A stretch of 64,000 bases of DNA from Pontibacillus yanchengensis Y32 (GTDB taxonomy: Bacteria > Bacillota > Bacilli > Bacillales > BH030062): the NCBI RefSeq assembly GCF_000770635.1, contig NZ_AVBF01000007.1:1-64000 (forward strand). The letters are read 5' to 3'. The translations under genes were made by a program, and so were the position numbers. The notes under the pieces are model-generated. The model was not told the origin of the DNA, searched no databases, and saw nothing but the letters and a program-made list of their open reading frames with translations. Positions within the stretch are counted from its first letter, which is position 1, and every line of letters starts with the position of its first letter. Positions 37,736 through 46,300 of the stretch are shown here, in pieces.

Positions 37736-38554
37736 ATGTTTGATTTCAAATGGCTGTATGAATTCATCATATTCATTTATTGCTTGAGTCTAATAGGATA
37801 TTTTATAGATTTTATTCAATATAACCGGAAGGCGAATCGAATTGCCTTCTGGTTACTTTCTATGGTTTGGGTTTTACAGACCCTTTTTTTATTGGGGGAA
37901 ATGCTAGCCTACTCAAACTTCCCAATCTCTACGATTTACGATGGACTCTATTTTTATGCCTGGATTCTCGTCACTTTCTCTCTTGTGATTAATCGACTGT
38001 TTCGTGTTGATTTCTTCATCTTCTTCACGAATGTATTAGGTTTCTTTTTAATGGTATTGCATATCTTCACAAGAGCTAATAGTGATGCAACAGAACAATC
38101 TATGCGACTTGTTAGTGAACTACTCGTTACACACATCACACTTGCGATGGTGTCATATGGTTTCTTTACATTCTCTTGTATATTCTCCTTTATGTATCTA
38201 TTACAATATCGCTTATTAAAGGAGAAAAGATGGAATAAATGGCTACTCCGGTTAGGGGATTTAGGAAAGCTTGATAGTTTATCTTATATTGCTGTCGTTT
38301 TAGGGGTACCCTTACTCCTGATTGCGAATATTTTAGGGGTGATTTGGGGATACACCTCTACAGATGTGTTTTATATCTTTGATTCTAAGACGCTGGGTTC
38401 ATTCGTTGTGCTAGGAGTGTATTTAACTTATCTAGCTTTAAGAGTAGTTCGTGGTTATCAAGGAAGAGCAATGGCCCTTTATAATACCTTAGCCTTCCTA
38501 TTTCTACTAGTAAATTTCTTTCTATTTGGATCATTATCGAACTTTCACTTTTAG
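37736..38554 (+). CDS. hemX: HemX, CcsA-like membrane protein
   Basis: A 272-residue integral membrane protein with about eight helices and the cytochrome-c-assembly (CcsA/CcmC) fold. In B. subtilis HemX lowers the amount of HemA protein. Characteristic parts are HITLAMVSYGFFTFSCIFSFMYLLQY around residues 130-155 and a tryptophan-containing loop (GVIWGYTSTD). It starts 15 bases after hemA, with an AAAGGAA site, and ends 21 bases before hemC. Confidence 0.9.
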   Translation: MFDFKWLYEFIIFIYCLSLIGYFIDFIQYNRKANRIAFWLLSMVWVLQTLFLLGEMLAYSNFPISTIYDGLYFYAWILVTFSLVINRLFRVDFFIFFTNVLGFFLMVLHIFTRANSDATEQSMRLVSELLVTHITLAMVSYGFFTFSCIFSFMYLLQYRLLKEKRWNKWLLRLGDLGKLDSLSYIAVVLGVPLLLIANILGVIWGYTSTDVFYIFDSKTLGSFVVLGVYLTYLALRVVRGYQGRAMALYNTLAFLFLLVNFFLFGSLSNFHF

Positions 38555-38575
38555 GAAATGTCAGGAGGAACAGAT

Positions 38576-39505
38576 ATGCGAAATATTGTAGTAGGCACTC
38601 GTAAAAGTAAGCTGGCCCTTACTCAAACAGATTGGGTTATCGATCAGCTTCAAAAGCTTGAGCTGCCGTATGAATTTGAAGTAAAAAAGATTGTGACAAA
38701 AGGTGACAAAATCCTTGATGTAACCTTATCAAAGGTAGGCGGCAAAGGATTATTTATCAAAGAAATTGAGGATGCTCTATATAGCGGTGAAATCGATATT
38801 GCTGTTCACAGTATGAAAGATATGCCTGCTGAAACACCTGAAGGTCTTACCATTGGTTGTATCCCAATTCGCGAGGATCACCGAGATGCCTATATCGCTA
38901 ATGACAACGTACCTTTTCATGAATTACCTGAAGGAGCGGTAGTAGGAACAAGCAGTCTTCGTAGAGCTGCACAGGTGCTAGCTGCACGTCCTGACATTCA
39001 TATAAAATCCATTCGTGGAAATATAGATACACGATTACGTAAGCTAAAAGAAGAAGATTTTGATGCTATTGTGTTGGCAACTGCAGGCTTGAAGCGGATG
39101 GGATGGACAGACGATTATATCACAGAGTATTTAGAGCCTGATGTATGCGTGCCAGCGGTTGGACAAGGTGCTCTAGCAATTGAATGTCGGGAAGAGGATA
39201 AAGAAATCCTTGATCTTCTTCAGCATCTTAATCATGAATATACGTATAAAACTGTCATTGCTGAGCGTACATTTCTTGATTTATTAGATGGAGGCTGTCA
39301 GGTCCCAATCGGAGGCTATGCTTACCTTGATGGAGAAGACGTGGTTCTAACTGCAATGGTAGGTAGTCCAGATGGAGAAACGATTTTAAAAGAGCAAGTA
39401 CGTGGTACCGATTCTGTTGAAGTAGGTCGAGATGCAGCAGATCGTATAAAAGCACGTGGCGGGGCCGAGATTATCCAAAAGGCAAAAGAGGAGTTAGATC
39501 TATAA
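38576..39505 (+). CDS. hemC: Porphobilinogen deaminase
   Basis: A 309-residue hydroxymethylbilane synthase. Motifs: [15 protein letters not shown], the catalytic Asp in HSMKDMPAE, the arginines of [10 protein letters not shown] and [12 protein letters not shown], and the dipyrromethane-cofactor Cys in [12 protein letters not shown] near residue 242. The start at 38576 follows AGGAGG; an in-frame ATG at 38558 lies before it. Its stop overlaps the hemD start. Confidence 0.95.
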   Translation: MRNIVVGTRKSKLALTQTDWVIDQLQKLELPYEFEVKKIVTKGDKILDVTLSKVGGKGLFIKEIEDALYSGEIDIAVHSMKDMPAETPEGLTIGCIPIREDHRDAYIANDNVPFHELPEGAVVGTSSLRRAAQVLAARPDIHIKSIRGNIDTRLRKLKEEDFDAIVLATAGLKRMGWTDDYITEYLEPDVCVPAVGQGALAIECREEDKEILDLLQHLNHEYTYKTVIAERTFLDLLDGGCQVPIGGYAYLDGEDVVLTAMVGSPDGETILKEQVRGTDSVEVGRDAADRIKARGGAEIIQKAKEELDL

Positions 39506-40281
39506 TGCTACCTCTCTCTGGTAAGCGCATTTTGGTTACAAGAGAAGCCACTAAAGCTCATACAATCACGAGACTTATAGAACAACAGGGCGGAATTTCT
39601 ATAGAAATTCCGCTTCTTCACTTTCAGGGTATTTATTCTGATGAAAATGAAAAAATAATGAAGCAGTTACCCTCTTATGATTGGGTTTTTTTCACGAGTA
39701 CGAATGGAATTCATTTCTTCTTCGAACTAATGAAGCATTACAATAACACATATGAACAAGCAGCAAAGCTGAAATTTGCAGTCATCGGTGAAAAGACAGA
39801 AGAAGTGTTAAATGATTTTGGCTATGAAGCTCATTTTATTCCTAATACATATACAGGTGAACATCTTGGAAAAGAGTTTAATGAGTTCACAAGTAAGTGT
39901 TGTTCTATTTTAGTCGTGCAAGGTAACTTAGCGAAACAATCTGTGGTTCAAGAACTTTCAACTAGGGACCACGTTATTAGTACTGCTGAAATGTATGAGA
40001 CACGAGTAAATGTTAGAATGAAAGAGGCGTTGAAAAAATCTCTTCAGGGTACTAGGTTAGATATCATTACATTTACAAGCCCTTCTACTGTACAGGCATT
40101 TGTGAAATTAGCAGAAGAGGAATGGAGAGAGGAACTCATGTCCATTCCATGTGTGTGTATTGGTCCATCTACACAAGCTGAAGCGATAAAAAAAGGTTTT
40201 AACTATACGATGATTCCGGAATATTACACAGTAGAAGGTATGATAGAGGTTGCTTCTGCTTACTTTAACAAGAAAGGATAA
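39505..40281 (+). CDS. hemD: Uroporphyrinogen-III synthase
   Basis: A 258-residue two-domain enzyme that cyclises hydroxymethylbilane with inversion of ring D. The family is weakly conserved. The visible marks are [13 protein letters not shown] at the start, [15 protein letters not shown] near 56-70, and the closing [28 protein letters not shown] and YTVEGMI. Its ATG overlaps the hemC stop, and its context within the operon makes the call firm. Confidence 0.92.
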   Translation: MLPLSGKRILVTREATKAHTITRLIEQQGGISIEIPLLHFQGIYSDENEKIMKQLPSYDWVFFTSTNGIHFFFELMKHYNNTYEQAAKLKFAVIGEKTEEVLNDFGYEAHFIPNTYTGEHLGKEFNEFTSKCCSILVVQGNLAKQSVVQELSTRDHVISTAEMYETRVNVRMKEALKKSLQGTRLDIITFTSPSTVQAFVKLAEEEWREELMSIPCVCIGPSTQAEAIKKGFNYTMIPEYYTVEGMIEVASAYFNKKG

Positions 40282-40288
40282 GAAGACT

Positions 40289-41266
40289 ATGGATAACATT
40301 CAATTTAATCGACACAGACGCTTACGTACAACTGAATCAATGCGTTCACTTGTGCGAGAAACACATCTTCAAAAAACAGACCTTATTTATCCGATATTCG
40401 TTGTAGAAGGAGAACAAATTAAAAAAGAAGTACCTTCCATGCCAGGTGTGTATCATGTGTCTCTAGATTACTTAACAGAAGAGATGAACGAGTTAGTAAG
40501 CTTGGGCGTTCGTTCTGTTATTGTCTTTGGTGTTCCTGCACATAAAGATGAAAAAGGAACACAAGCCTACTGCGAAACTGGTATTGTACAAAAAGCGATT
40601 CGTCAAATTAAAGAGGAGGTTCCTTCGTTAACGGTAATTGCTGACACTTGCTTATGCCAATATACAGATCATGGGCATTGTGGCATCGTACAAGATGGAG
40701 AAATCCTCAATGATGAATCACTAGAACTACTTACCGAAACAGCTGTAAGTCAGGCCAAAGCTGGAGCAGATATTATCGCACCTTCAAATATGATGGACGG
40801 TTTCGTTGCTGCTATTCGTAAAGGTCTGGATGAAGCCGGATTTAAGAATACACCTATTATGTCTTATGCTGTAAAATATGCTTCTTCTTTCTATGGACCA
40901 TTCCGTGACGCAGCTCATAGCTCTCCGCAATTTGGAGATCGACGTGCTTATCAAATGGATCCAGCCAATCGTTTAGAAGCGATTCGTGAAGCACAGTCGG
41001 ACGTGGAAGAAGGGGCAGATTTTCTCATTGTAAAACCCGGGCTATCTTATTTGGACATTATGCGAGAAGTAAAGGATCGATTTAATTCTCCTGTAGTGGC
41101 TTACAATGTAAGCGGTGAGTATTCTATGATAAAAGCTGCTGCTCAAAATGGCTGGGTAAACGAACAAGAAATTGTCTTAGAGAAATTAACATCTATGAAG
41201 CGAGCAGGAGCAGACTTAATTATTACGTATTTTGCAAAAGATGTAGCACGATATCTAAGTGAATAA
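40289..41266 (+). CDS. hemB: Delta-aminolevulinic acid dehydratase
   Basis: This 325-residue enzyme joins two aminolevulinates to porphobilinogen. It shows the zinc-binding cluster [12 protein letters not shown] near residue 120, and the two active lysines in [15 protein letters not shown] and [13 protein letters not shown]. The start at 40289 gives the family beginning [11 protein letters not shown]; the earlier ATG at 40250 lies inside hemD. It is 7 bases from the hemD stop. Confidence 0.95.
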   Translation: MDNIQFNRHRRLRTTESMRSLVRETHLQKTDLIYPIFVVEGEQIKKEVPSMPGVYHVSLDYLTEEMNELVSLGVRSVIVFGVPAHKDEKGTQAYCETGIVQKAIRQIKEEVPSLTVIADTCLCQYTDHGHCGIVQDGEILNDESLELLTETAVSQAKAGADIIAPSNMMDGFVAAIRKGLDEAGFKNTPIMSYAVKYASSFYGPFRDAAHSSPQFGDRRAYQMDPANRLEAIREAQSDVEEGADFLIVKPGLSYLDIMREVKDRFNSPVVAYNVSGEYSMIKAAAQNGWVNEQEIVLEKLTSMKRAGADLIITYFAKDVARYLSE

Positions 41267-41287
41267 TTGTAAGGAGTGAGGAATAGA

Positions 41288-42577
41288 ATGCGTGATTTTA
41301 ATCGTTCTCAAGAAGCATTTAAAGAAGCGGTAGAGTATATGCCAGGTGGAGTGAATTCACCGGTACGAGCATCTAAATCTGTTGGAATGGATCCTATATT
41401 CATGGAGAGAGGTCAAGGTTCAAAGATATATGATATCGATGGCAATGAATACATTGATTATGTATTAAGCTATGGACCACTGATTTTAGGACATGCTGAT
41501 GAAAATGTTGTCAGCCACGTGAATGAAGTAGCTATGAAGGGGACGAGTTTTGGTACACCGACTATTCTAGAAAATGAACTAGCGAAGGTTGTCATTGATC
41601 GAGTACCTTCTATCGAAATGGTTCGCATGGTAAACTCAGGTACTGAGGCTACGATGAGTGCACTACGATTAGCACGTGGTTATACTGGGAAAAATAAGAT
41701 TCTTAAATTCGAAGGAAACTATCATGGACATGGTGATTCCTTGCTTATTAAAGCTGGGTCAGGTGTTGCAACACTAGGTTTACCTGATTCTCCTGGAGTC
41801 CCAGAGGGAATTGCGATGAACACGATTACGGTGCCTTACAATGACTTAGAAAGTCTTCGCTATGCGTTTAATGAATATGGTGATGATATTGCCGGTGTCA
41901 TTGTCGAGCCTGTTTCAGGAAATATGGGGGTTGTGCCTCCATCAGACAATTTCTTACCTGAACTTCGTAAGATTACTGAAGACCATGGTTCCTTGCTCAT
42001 CTTTGATGAAGTAATGACTGGATTTCGTGTAGGGTACAATTGTGCTCAAGGATACTATGGTGTAACTCCTGATCTTACCTGCCTAGGAAAAGTAATCGGC
42101 GGTGGACTTCCGGTAGGAGCGTATGGTGGTAAACGCGAAATTATGGAGATGATTGCTCCAACTGGACCTATTTATCAAGCAGGTACGCTATCAGGAAATC
42201 CATTAGCAATGGCAGCGGGTCTAGAAACACTACAAGCGTTAACACCTGAATCCTATGATGCTATTAATCAAAAAGTTGATCGTCTTGTTGAAGGGTTTAC
42301 GGAAGCAGCGGAAACATATAATATTCCTCTCACTGTAAATCGAGCTGGTTCAATGGTTGCTTTCTTCTTTACAAATGAAGAAGTCTATAATTATGAAACT
42401 GCGAAAAAAGCAGATACTGACATGTTTGCTAAATTTTATCGCGTTATGATTGAGGAAGGCATTTATATTGCTCCTTCTCAATATGAAGGATTGTTCTTAT
42501 CTACGAAGCATACTGACCAAGATATTGAAAAAACAATCGAAGCAGCTCAATGTGCTTTTGCTTCTATTCAATCTTAA
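41288..42577 (+). CDS. hemL: Glutamate-1-semialdehyde 2,1-aminomutase
   Basis: This 429-residue PLP enzyme converts glutamate-1-semialdehyde to aminolevulinate. The PLP lysine lies in [17 protein letters not shown] near residue 265; [11 protein letters not shown] at the start and [11 protein letters not shown] are typical. The ATG at 41288 is chosen because AAGGAGTG directly precedes it at good spacing; an upstream GTG at 41276 overlaps that site. It is the last gene of the hem operon and is followed by a strong terminator. Confidence 0.95.
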   Translation: MRDFNRSQEAFKEAVEYMPGGVNSPVRASKSVGMDPIFMERGQGSKIYDIDGNEYIDYVLSYGPLILGHADENVVSHVNEVAMKGTSFGTPTILENELAKVVIDRVPSIEMVRMVNSGTEATMSALRLARGYTGKNKILKFEGNYHGHGDSLLIKAGSGVATLGLPDSPGVPEGIAMNTITVPYNDLESLRYAFNEYGDDIAGVIVEPVSGNMGVVPPSDNFLPELRKITEDHGSLLIFDEVMTGFRVGYNCAQGYYGVTPDLTCLGKVIGGGLPVGAYGGKREIMEMIAPTGPIYQAGTLSGNPLAMAAGLETLQALTPESYDAINQKVDRLVEGFTEAAETYNIPLTVNRAGSMVAFFFTNEEVYNYETAKKADTDMFAKFYRVMIEEGIYIAPSQYEGLFLSTKHTDQDIEKTIEAAQCAFASIQS

Positions 42578-42586
42578 ATAAATTGG

Positions 42587-42620
42587 AGCCCTTATCAAAT
42601 TCTGATAAGGGCTTTATTAT
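42587..42620 (+). terminator. Terminator of the hem operon
   Basis: AGCCCTTATCA and TGATAAGGGCT pair around AATTC, followed by TTATTATT. Confidence 0.85.
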
Positions 42621-42631
42621 TCTATAATTGC

Positions 42632-42900
42632 CCCATTGTCTTGAAGACTTGGGGGCGAGATATATTGGGATAGGTCCGATACTTTAAAATGATTAGGGTT
42701 GGGTGGGAAACAACTCGCGTCCTGCGGGCGAGCTGGCAAGCTACCTTCGGGGAAAACACCCTCAGGGGATCTTGCCTACCTCTTTCTCCCGCGGGAGTCT
42801 CGTCGTTTCCCGCCCAACCCTGCCAATATGTTGCGATCAGACCTACGGCTATAAGTAGTTCATCTTCTAATGTATATACCAAATAGCGAACTCATGTCGG
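42632..42900 (+). repeat. Interspersed repeat family B, copy 3
   Basis: It contains the family landmarks GAAGACTTGG and GGTCCGATACTTTAAAA. Next come arms AGGGTTGGGTGGGAAAC (42695-42711) and GTTTCCCGCCCAACCCT (42805-42821), complementary with one mismatch. The GC-rich core lies between them (CCGCGGGAGTCTCG and flanks). The exit has CCAAATAGCGAACT, as in copy 1. Open frames here are by-products of the GC-rich palindrome. Confidence 0.7.
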
Positions 42901-42959
42901 TCACGAATGCCCATTACTCTCATTAAGAAAATAGGCCACATTACCCCCCACTCTAGACT

Positions 42960-43291
42960 TACCATGTTTCCGTTCATCCAGATAACAGCAAATGTAGCCG
43001 TGGAACAAGGAGACTCCCGCCGGAGAAAGAGGTAGGCGAGCCCCTCGGAGAGCCCCGCTTTTTGGGCTCGAGGAGGCTTGGAAGAGGAGGTTCGACTAAA
43101 ACCGTCACATCGTGTGACAACGTTGATCGAACATACATGGTGTAGGGCCGCCGGCAGGACGCGAGTTGTTCCACGGCCATCTTTATTCTCACAAAAGCAA
43201 CGGAAACATCCCTCTTTTTTTTGCCTATTATTTGCTAAATAACTTAATTTATCTCGAATCCAAGTCTCCAAGATTATGCCTCTAATACTGA
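42960..43291 (-). repeat. Interspersed repeat family B, copy 4, inverted
   Basis: It reads on the opposite strand to copy 3. The end ATCTCGAATCCAAGTCTCC is the complement of the family entry GGAGACTTGGATTCGAGAT. Arms GCCGTGGAACAA (42997-43008) and TTGTTCCACGGC (43166-43177) are perfectly complementary but unlike the arms of the other copies. Between them are GAGACTCCCGCCGGAG and GAGGAGGCTTGG, the common core. Copies 3 and 4 thus form an inverted pair about 60 bases apart. Confidence 0.7.
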
Positions 43292-43452
43292 AAAAATTTT
43301 TAAACTACCCATCAATACAGCAAAAGGTTTTAAATAATCCTATCAAGATATGAAAAAACAGATTATATGTATAGCTCTCTCAAGCATTGAGTATCTATAT
43401 GGTACTAGGTACTCACTCTTTTCAATTATCATCAGTTCTAAATCACTCCACA

Positions 43453-43482
43453 GTCATAAATCGTCCTACAAGGACATATACC
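43453..43482 (+). promoter_or_regulatory. Candidate sigma-E promoter of spoVID
   Basis: GTCATAA (43453-43459) and CATATACCT (43474-43482) are about 14 bases apart and resemble the mother-cell sigma-E pattern (ATA-type -35, CATACANT-type -10). spoVID is a known sigma-E gene and begins about 57 bases downstream. Confidence 0.35.
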
Positions 43483-43538
43483 TGTAATGACATAAGAGAT
43501 CGAGAGGTCATGTGTGTATTTGAAGGGAGGAGAAAGGT

Positions 43539-44561
43539 TTGTCATATGATGAACAAAATGTGTTTTCTTTTCATTTAAATGAGTCACTTTGGTTTCAAAG
43601 AGGACAGGAAGTAGATGAATTCATGGGGATTTCACTTGAACCAGATATCTCCATTCAAGAGTTTGATGATACAGTTTCCATTAGAGGTGTGATTGAATTA
43701 ACGGGAGAGTACTATCAGTCGAGAGAAGAGCTTGAAGAAGAGCCGCAAGTATTATCTCTTCGCGATCATGCTTCTAAAAGATTAATTGAAGAAGTGGAAA
43801 CCCATGAGGACGGAGTGAGCGAATGCTATCACCGTTTTCCGGTAGAAATCTCGATTCCTAAAAGTAGAATCGAAAACTTACATGATGTCACTGTTAGTAT
43901 TGATTCATTTGATTATGAACTACCGGAACGAGGTCAGTTAAAGTTAAATGCTACCGTCGCTATTCACGGGGTTAATCATGAAGAGGTTTCCTATGTACAA
44001 GAAGAACAAAGGGATGCTTTTCAAGATCAGGATGAGTATGAGGAAGTTCATTATGATGAGCTAGAAAGTCGGTTTAGTTTTGATGTGAAGTATGAAGAAG
44101 ATGAGGACCAAGAAGACCCAGTCGTAGCAGATTCATTTGATCATCAAACCATTGAACAAGAAGATGATTCATCGTTAACAGAGGACGAAGGTGGAAGATG
44201 GAAATATAAGCAAGTCCAATCTTTTTCTGAGTTCTTTGGGAATGAAGCAGAAGCCCCTCCATCTGAAGAAGAAACAGATGAAGACGAGGATACCATGGAA
44301 TACGAAGACAGTTATGAATACGAGGAAGATGATCGTGATGAAGAAGAACATTATCCTCAAGATGCACGTTATTTAACTTCTATGTTCCAGCGCGAAGAAG
44401 AGCCTTATGCAAAAATGCGGATGTGTATAGTGCAGGAAAGCGATACGTTAGGGTCTATTGCACAAAAATATAAGGTTCCACCTACTCAACTAAGTCGTAT
44501 AAACGATTTAGGAGATGAAGATGTTTCAGCCGGACAAATTTTATATATTCCTTCAAAGTAA
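43539..44561 (+). CDS. spoVID: Spore coat assembly protein SpoVID
   Basis: A 340-residue spore coat morphogenetic protein needed for coat encasement. The N-terminal domain (1-150) follows SpoVID: FSFHLNESLWFQRGQEVDEFM, EPDISIQEFDDTVSIRGVIELTGEY and FPVEISIPKSRIENLHDV. A very acidic middle (155-285) follows, and the protein ends with a LysM domain (about 292-339, VQESDTLGSIAQKYKVPPTQL). It is much shorter than the B. subtilis protein (about 575), and the loss lies in the middle. The start is TTG, preceded by GAAGGGAGGAG. Confidence 0.9.
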   Translation: MSYDEQNVFSFHLNESLWFQRGQEVDEFMGISLEPDISIQEFDDTVSIRGVIELTGEYYQSREELEEEPQVLSLRDHASKRLIEEVETHEDGVSECYHRFPVEISIPKSRIENLHDVTVSIDSFDYELPERGQLKLNATVAIHGVNHEEVSYVQEEQRDAFQDQDEYEEVHYDELESRFSFDVKYEEDEDQEDPVVADSFDHQTIEQEDDSSLTEDEGGRWKYKQVQSFSEFFGNEAEAPPSEEETDEDEDTMEYEDSYEYEEDDRDEEEHYPQDARYLTSMFQREEEPYAKMRMCIVQESDTLGSIAQKYKVPPTQLSRINDLGDEDVSAGQILYIPSK

Positions 44562-44570
44562 GAAATCAGG

Positions 44571-44604
44571 GGCTGACTCTAAGTGATGGAGTCAGCCTAA
44601 TTTC
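44571..44604 (+). terminator. Hairpin between spoVID and ysxE
   Basis: GGCTGACTC and GAGTCAGCC form a perfect 9-bp stem with a 9-base loop, followed only by TAATTTCTT. It may reduce rather than stop transcription into ysxE. Confidence 0.5.
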
Positions 44605-44638
44605 TTGTATTAACCTTATATAAAAAGGAGGTATGGGC

Positions 44639-45676
44639 ATGAGTGAGTTTTTATCTGAAGTGCTTGCTCACTATGGCTTGTATCCTTTAGAGGTGTACCA
44701 GCAGACGGAACATGTATATAAAGTCTACACCAATCATGGGTCAGTTGCAGTTAAACGTTCAGATATGAGTGCTCAACAAATAGAACAATGGATTGCAGCT
44801 TATCGACAAGCAAATGAATCTCAACTTTCATCTCTAATGCCATTATATATGACCTCAAGTCAAGAGCTATACGTTCAGCAGCAAGACCATACGTGGTATG
44901 TCATGCCATGGGTTGAAACCCCTCATCGAGATACACCACCTTATCCTTTTGATCTTTTTTACTCTTCTCTTGCTGATATTCATAGACGTACTTCTAAGAC
45001 TCAAGTAGTAAAACGAGAAGATTTTGAAGAGAGAATGGAGTCTAAGAAGAATCAAATTAGAGCTGACAAAGATAAGTTAGAGGGGTATGTAGAAGCATTT
45101 GAGAAACGTCATTATATGGCACCGTTTGAGTTACAAGTGTGTACTCATTTCCGTGATTTATTATATGTGTTTGAAACCTCGGAAGGATGGTGCGATCGCT
45201 TTTTAGAGGACATTGAGGAAGATAAGAAGATTCGCCTAACGTTATGTCATGGAGACTTAAAACCGAGTCATTTCATTTATGATGAAAATAAACCGTACTT
45301 TTTGAATTGGGAACGAGCTTCTTGGAATTATCCGGTATTTGATTTAACGTCTTATTATTGGAACATAATTAAATATCATGATGCTCCTGTAGAACAATTG
45401 GTTACCACTTTTTCTTCCTATGAAGAAAGGTTTAACTTAATGAATAGTGAGCGTTGTTTGTTTGCTCTTTATTTACTAAGTCCTGATCATTACATTGATC
45501 AAATAGATGCTTATGTAAGTGGTGCCCGAGATAGTGGGCAACCTTTTTTAGTGCAAAAGCTCGAACGCTCCTATTATGTTCTACAGCACTCTTTGCAGAT
45601 TCAAGCTCAGCTTGAAAAAGCAAGGGAGTATATTCAAGAGCAAGCACAAGAGAAAGAGCAAGAAGAGGAAGGTTAA
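44639..45676 (+). CDS. ysxE: Spore coat kinase-like protein YsxE (CotS family)
   Basis: A 345-residue protein of the CotS/YsxE family, spore coat proteins with a fold of the aminoglycoside phosphotransferase type. The nucleotide-site lysine is probably in VAVKRSDMSAQQ. The catalytic-loop equivalent LCHGDLKPSHFIYD is intact, and FLNWERASWNYPVFDL replaces the usual second Asp region. A Gln/Glu-rich coil ends the protein. The start at 44639 follows AAAGGAGG with 7-base spacing. In B. subtilis YsxE depends on SpoVID for the coat, and the pair is adjacent here too. Confidence 0.88.
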   Translation: MSEFLSEVLAHYGLYPLEVYQQTEHVYKVYTNHGSVAVKRSDMSAQQIEQWIAAYRQANESQLSSLMPLYMTSSQELYVQQQDHTWYVMPWVETPHRDTPPYPFDLFYSSLADIHRRTSKTQVVKREDFEERMESKKNQIRADKDKLEGYVEAFEKRHYMAPFELQVCTHFRDLLYVFETSEGWCDRFLEDIEEDKKIRLTLCHGDLKPSHFIYDENKPYFLNWERASWNYPVFDLTSYYWNIIKYHDAPVEQLVTTFSSYEERFNLMNSERCLFALYLLSPDHYIDQIDAYVSGARDSGQPFLVQKLERSYYVLQHSLQIQAQLEKAREYIQEQAQEKEQEEEG

Positions 45677-45861
45677 ATCCATTTCAAATAAAAAGCAAAA
45701 TATAACCCTATTAATAATCCTAACAAGAATACATCAAAAGTGGTCGGGAATAAAAGGGTACGAATTAATTGGAACACCGCTATAGGTAAGGTGCATTTTT
45801 CAATAATAAAAATCCATTGGCGACACCATGGAGGAAGTTTATACCGATAAAATTGTCCCAT
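45673..45861 (-). CDS. Small membrane protein, unknown family
   Basis: A 62-residue protein with two hydrophobic stretches (about 17-37, WIFIIEKCTLPIAVFQLIRTL, and 43-60, DVFLLGLLIGLYFAFYL) and a Lys-Trp-Ile end. I do not recognise the family. AAAGGAGG lies about 9 bases before the ATG on this strand, which is the main reason to accept it. It converges on ysxE and overlaps its last 4 bases. Confidence 0.6.
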   Translation of the reverse strand: MGQFYRYKLPPWCRQWIFIIEKCTLPIAVFQLIRTLLFPTTFDVFLLGLLIGLYFAFYLKWI

Positions 45862-45947
45862 TTAGCTATGCCTCCTTTATTAGCTTTTGTTTTATCTTAT
45901 GTAAGGATTAGCCTAATTGGTGAATACAAAAGTTTTTAAGGTAAGGA

Positions 45948-45977
45948 TTGACTTAACATAGGATAAATGGATAAAAT
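45948..45977 (+). promoter_or_regulatory. Promoter of the valS leader
   Basis: TTGACT (45948-45953) and TAAAAT (45972-45977) with an 18-base spacer, placed about 25 bases before the start of the T-box leader. Confidence 0.55.
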
Positions 45978-46007
45978 AACAATACAATCAATTTATCGAA
46001 ATGCCGT

Positions 46008-46257
46008 GAAGGGGAAGAGTATGCGTTTCAATCTTTTTCAGAGAGAGAATCATTTGCTGAGAGATTCTTAAGCTCTTGAATGCAGAAGTCACCCCAGATG
46101 CAGCTTCTTTGAAACGTGGAGTAGGAGAAGCCGGAGTCCATCCGTTACATGTTGAAGTGTACAGTTTAGATAGGTGAAGTCTATCTAATAGCTGTAAATT
46201 AAGGTGGTACCGCGAATCCTTTTCGTCCTTTTTATAGGATGAAAAGGATTTTTTTAT
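46008..46257 (+). promoter_or_regulatory. T-box riboswitch, valine specifier, before valS
   Basis: This leader senses uncharged tRNA-Val and lets transcription continue into valS. The base of stem I pairs GGGG (46011-46014) with CCCC (46092-46095). The AGAGAGAATC...GAGAGATTC part gives the AG-bulge and apical loop. The specifier loop presents GTC at 46088-46090, a Val codon. The T-box AAGGTGGTACCGCG is at 46201-46214. The terminator pairs AATCCTTTTCGTCCT (46215-46229) with AGGATGAAAAGGATT, followed by seven T. Confidence 0.93.
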
Positions 46258-46300
46258 TGCATCATATTCGTAATCACGGTGGTTAGAAGGAGGAAGTTTA

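Noticed and set aside
42622-42882. 86-codon open frame on the minus strand
   Set aside because: It lies entirely within a GC-rich palindromic repeat copy, has no ribosome binding site, and its translation follows the repeat arms.
42867-43271. 134-codon open frame on the minus strand
   Set aside because: It spans the second, inverted repeat copy; the sequence is explained by the repeat and no family is recognisable.
20982-43291. CRISPR array
   Set aside because: Repeats are few, far apart, differ in length and are palindromic across 100-300 bases. There is no short regular repeat-spacer pattern and no cas gene.
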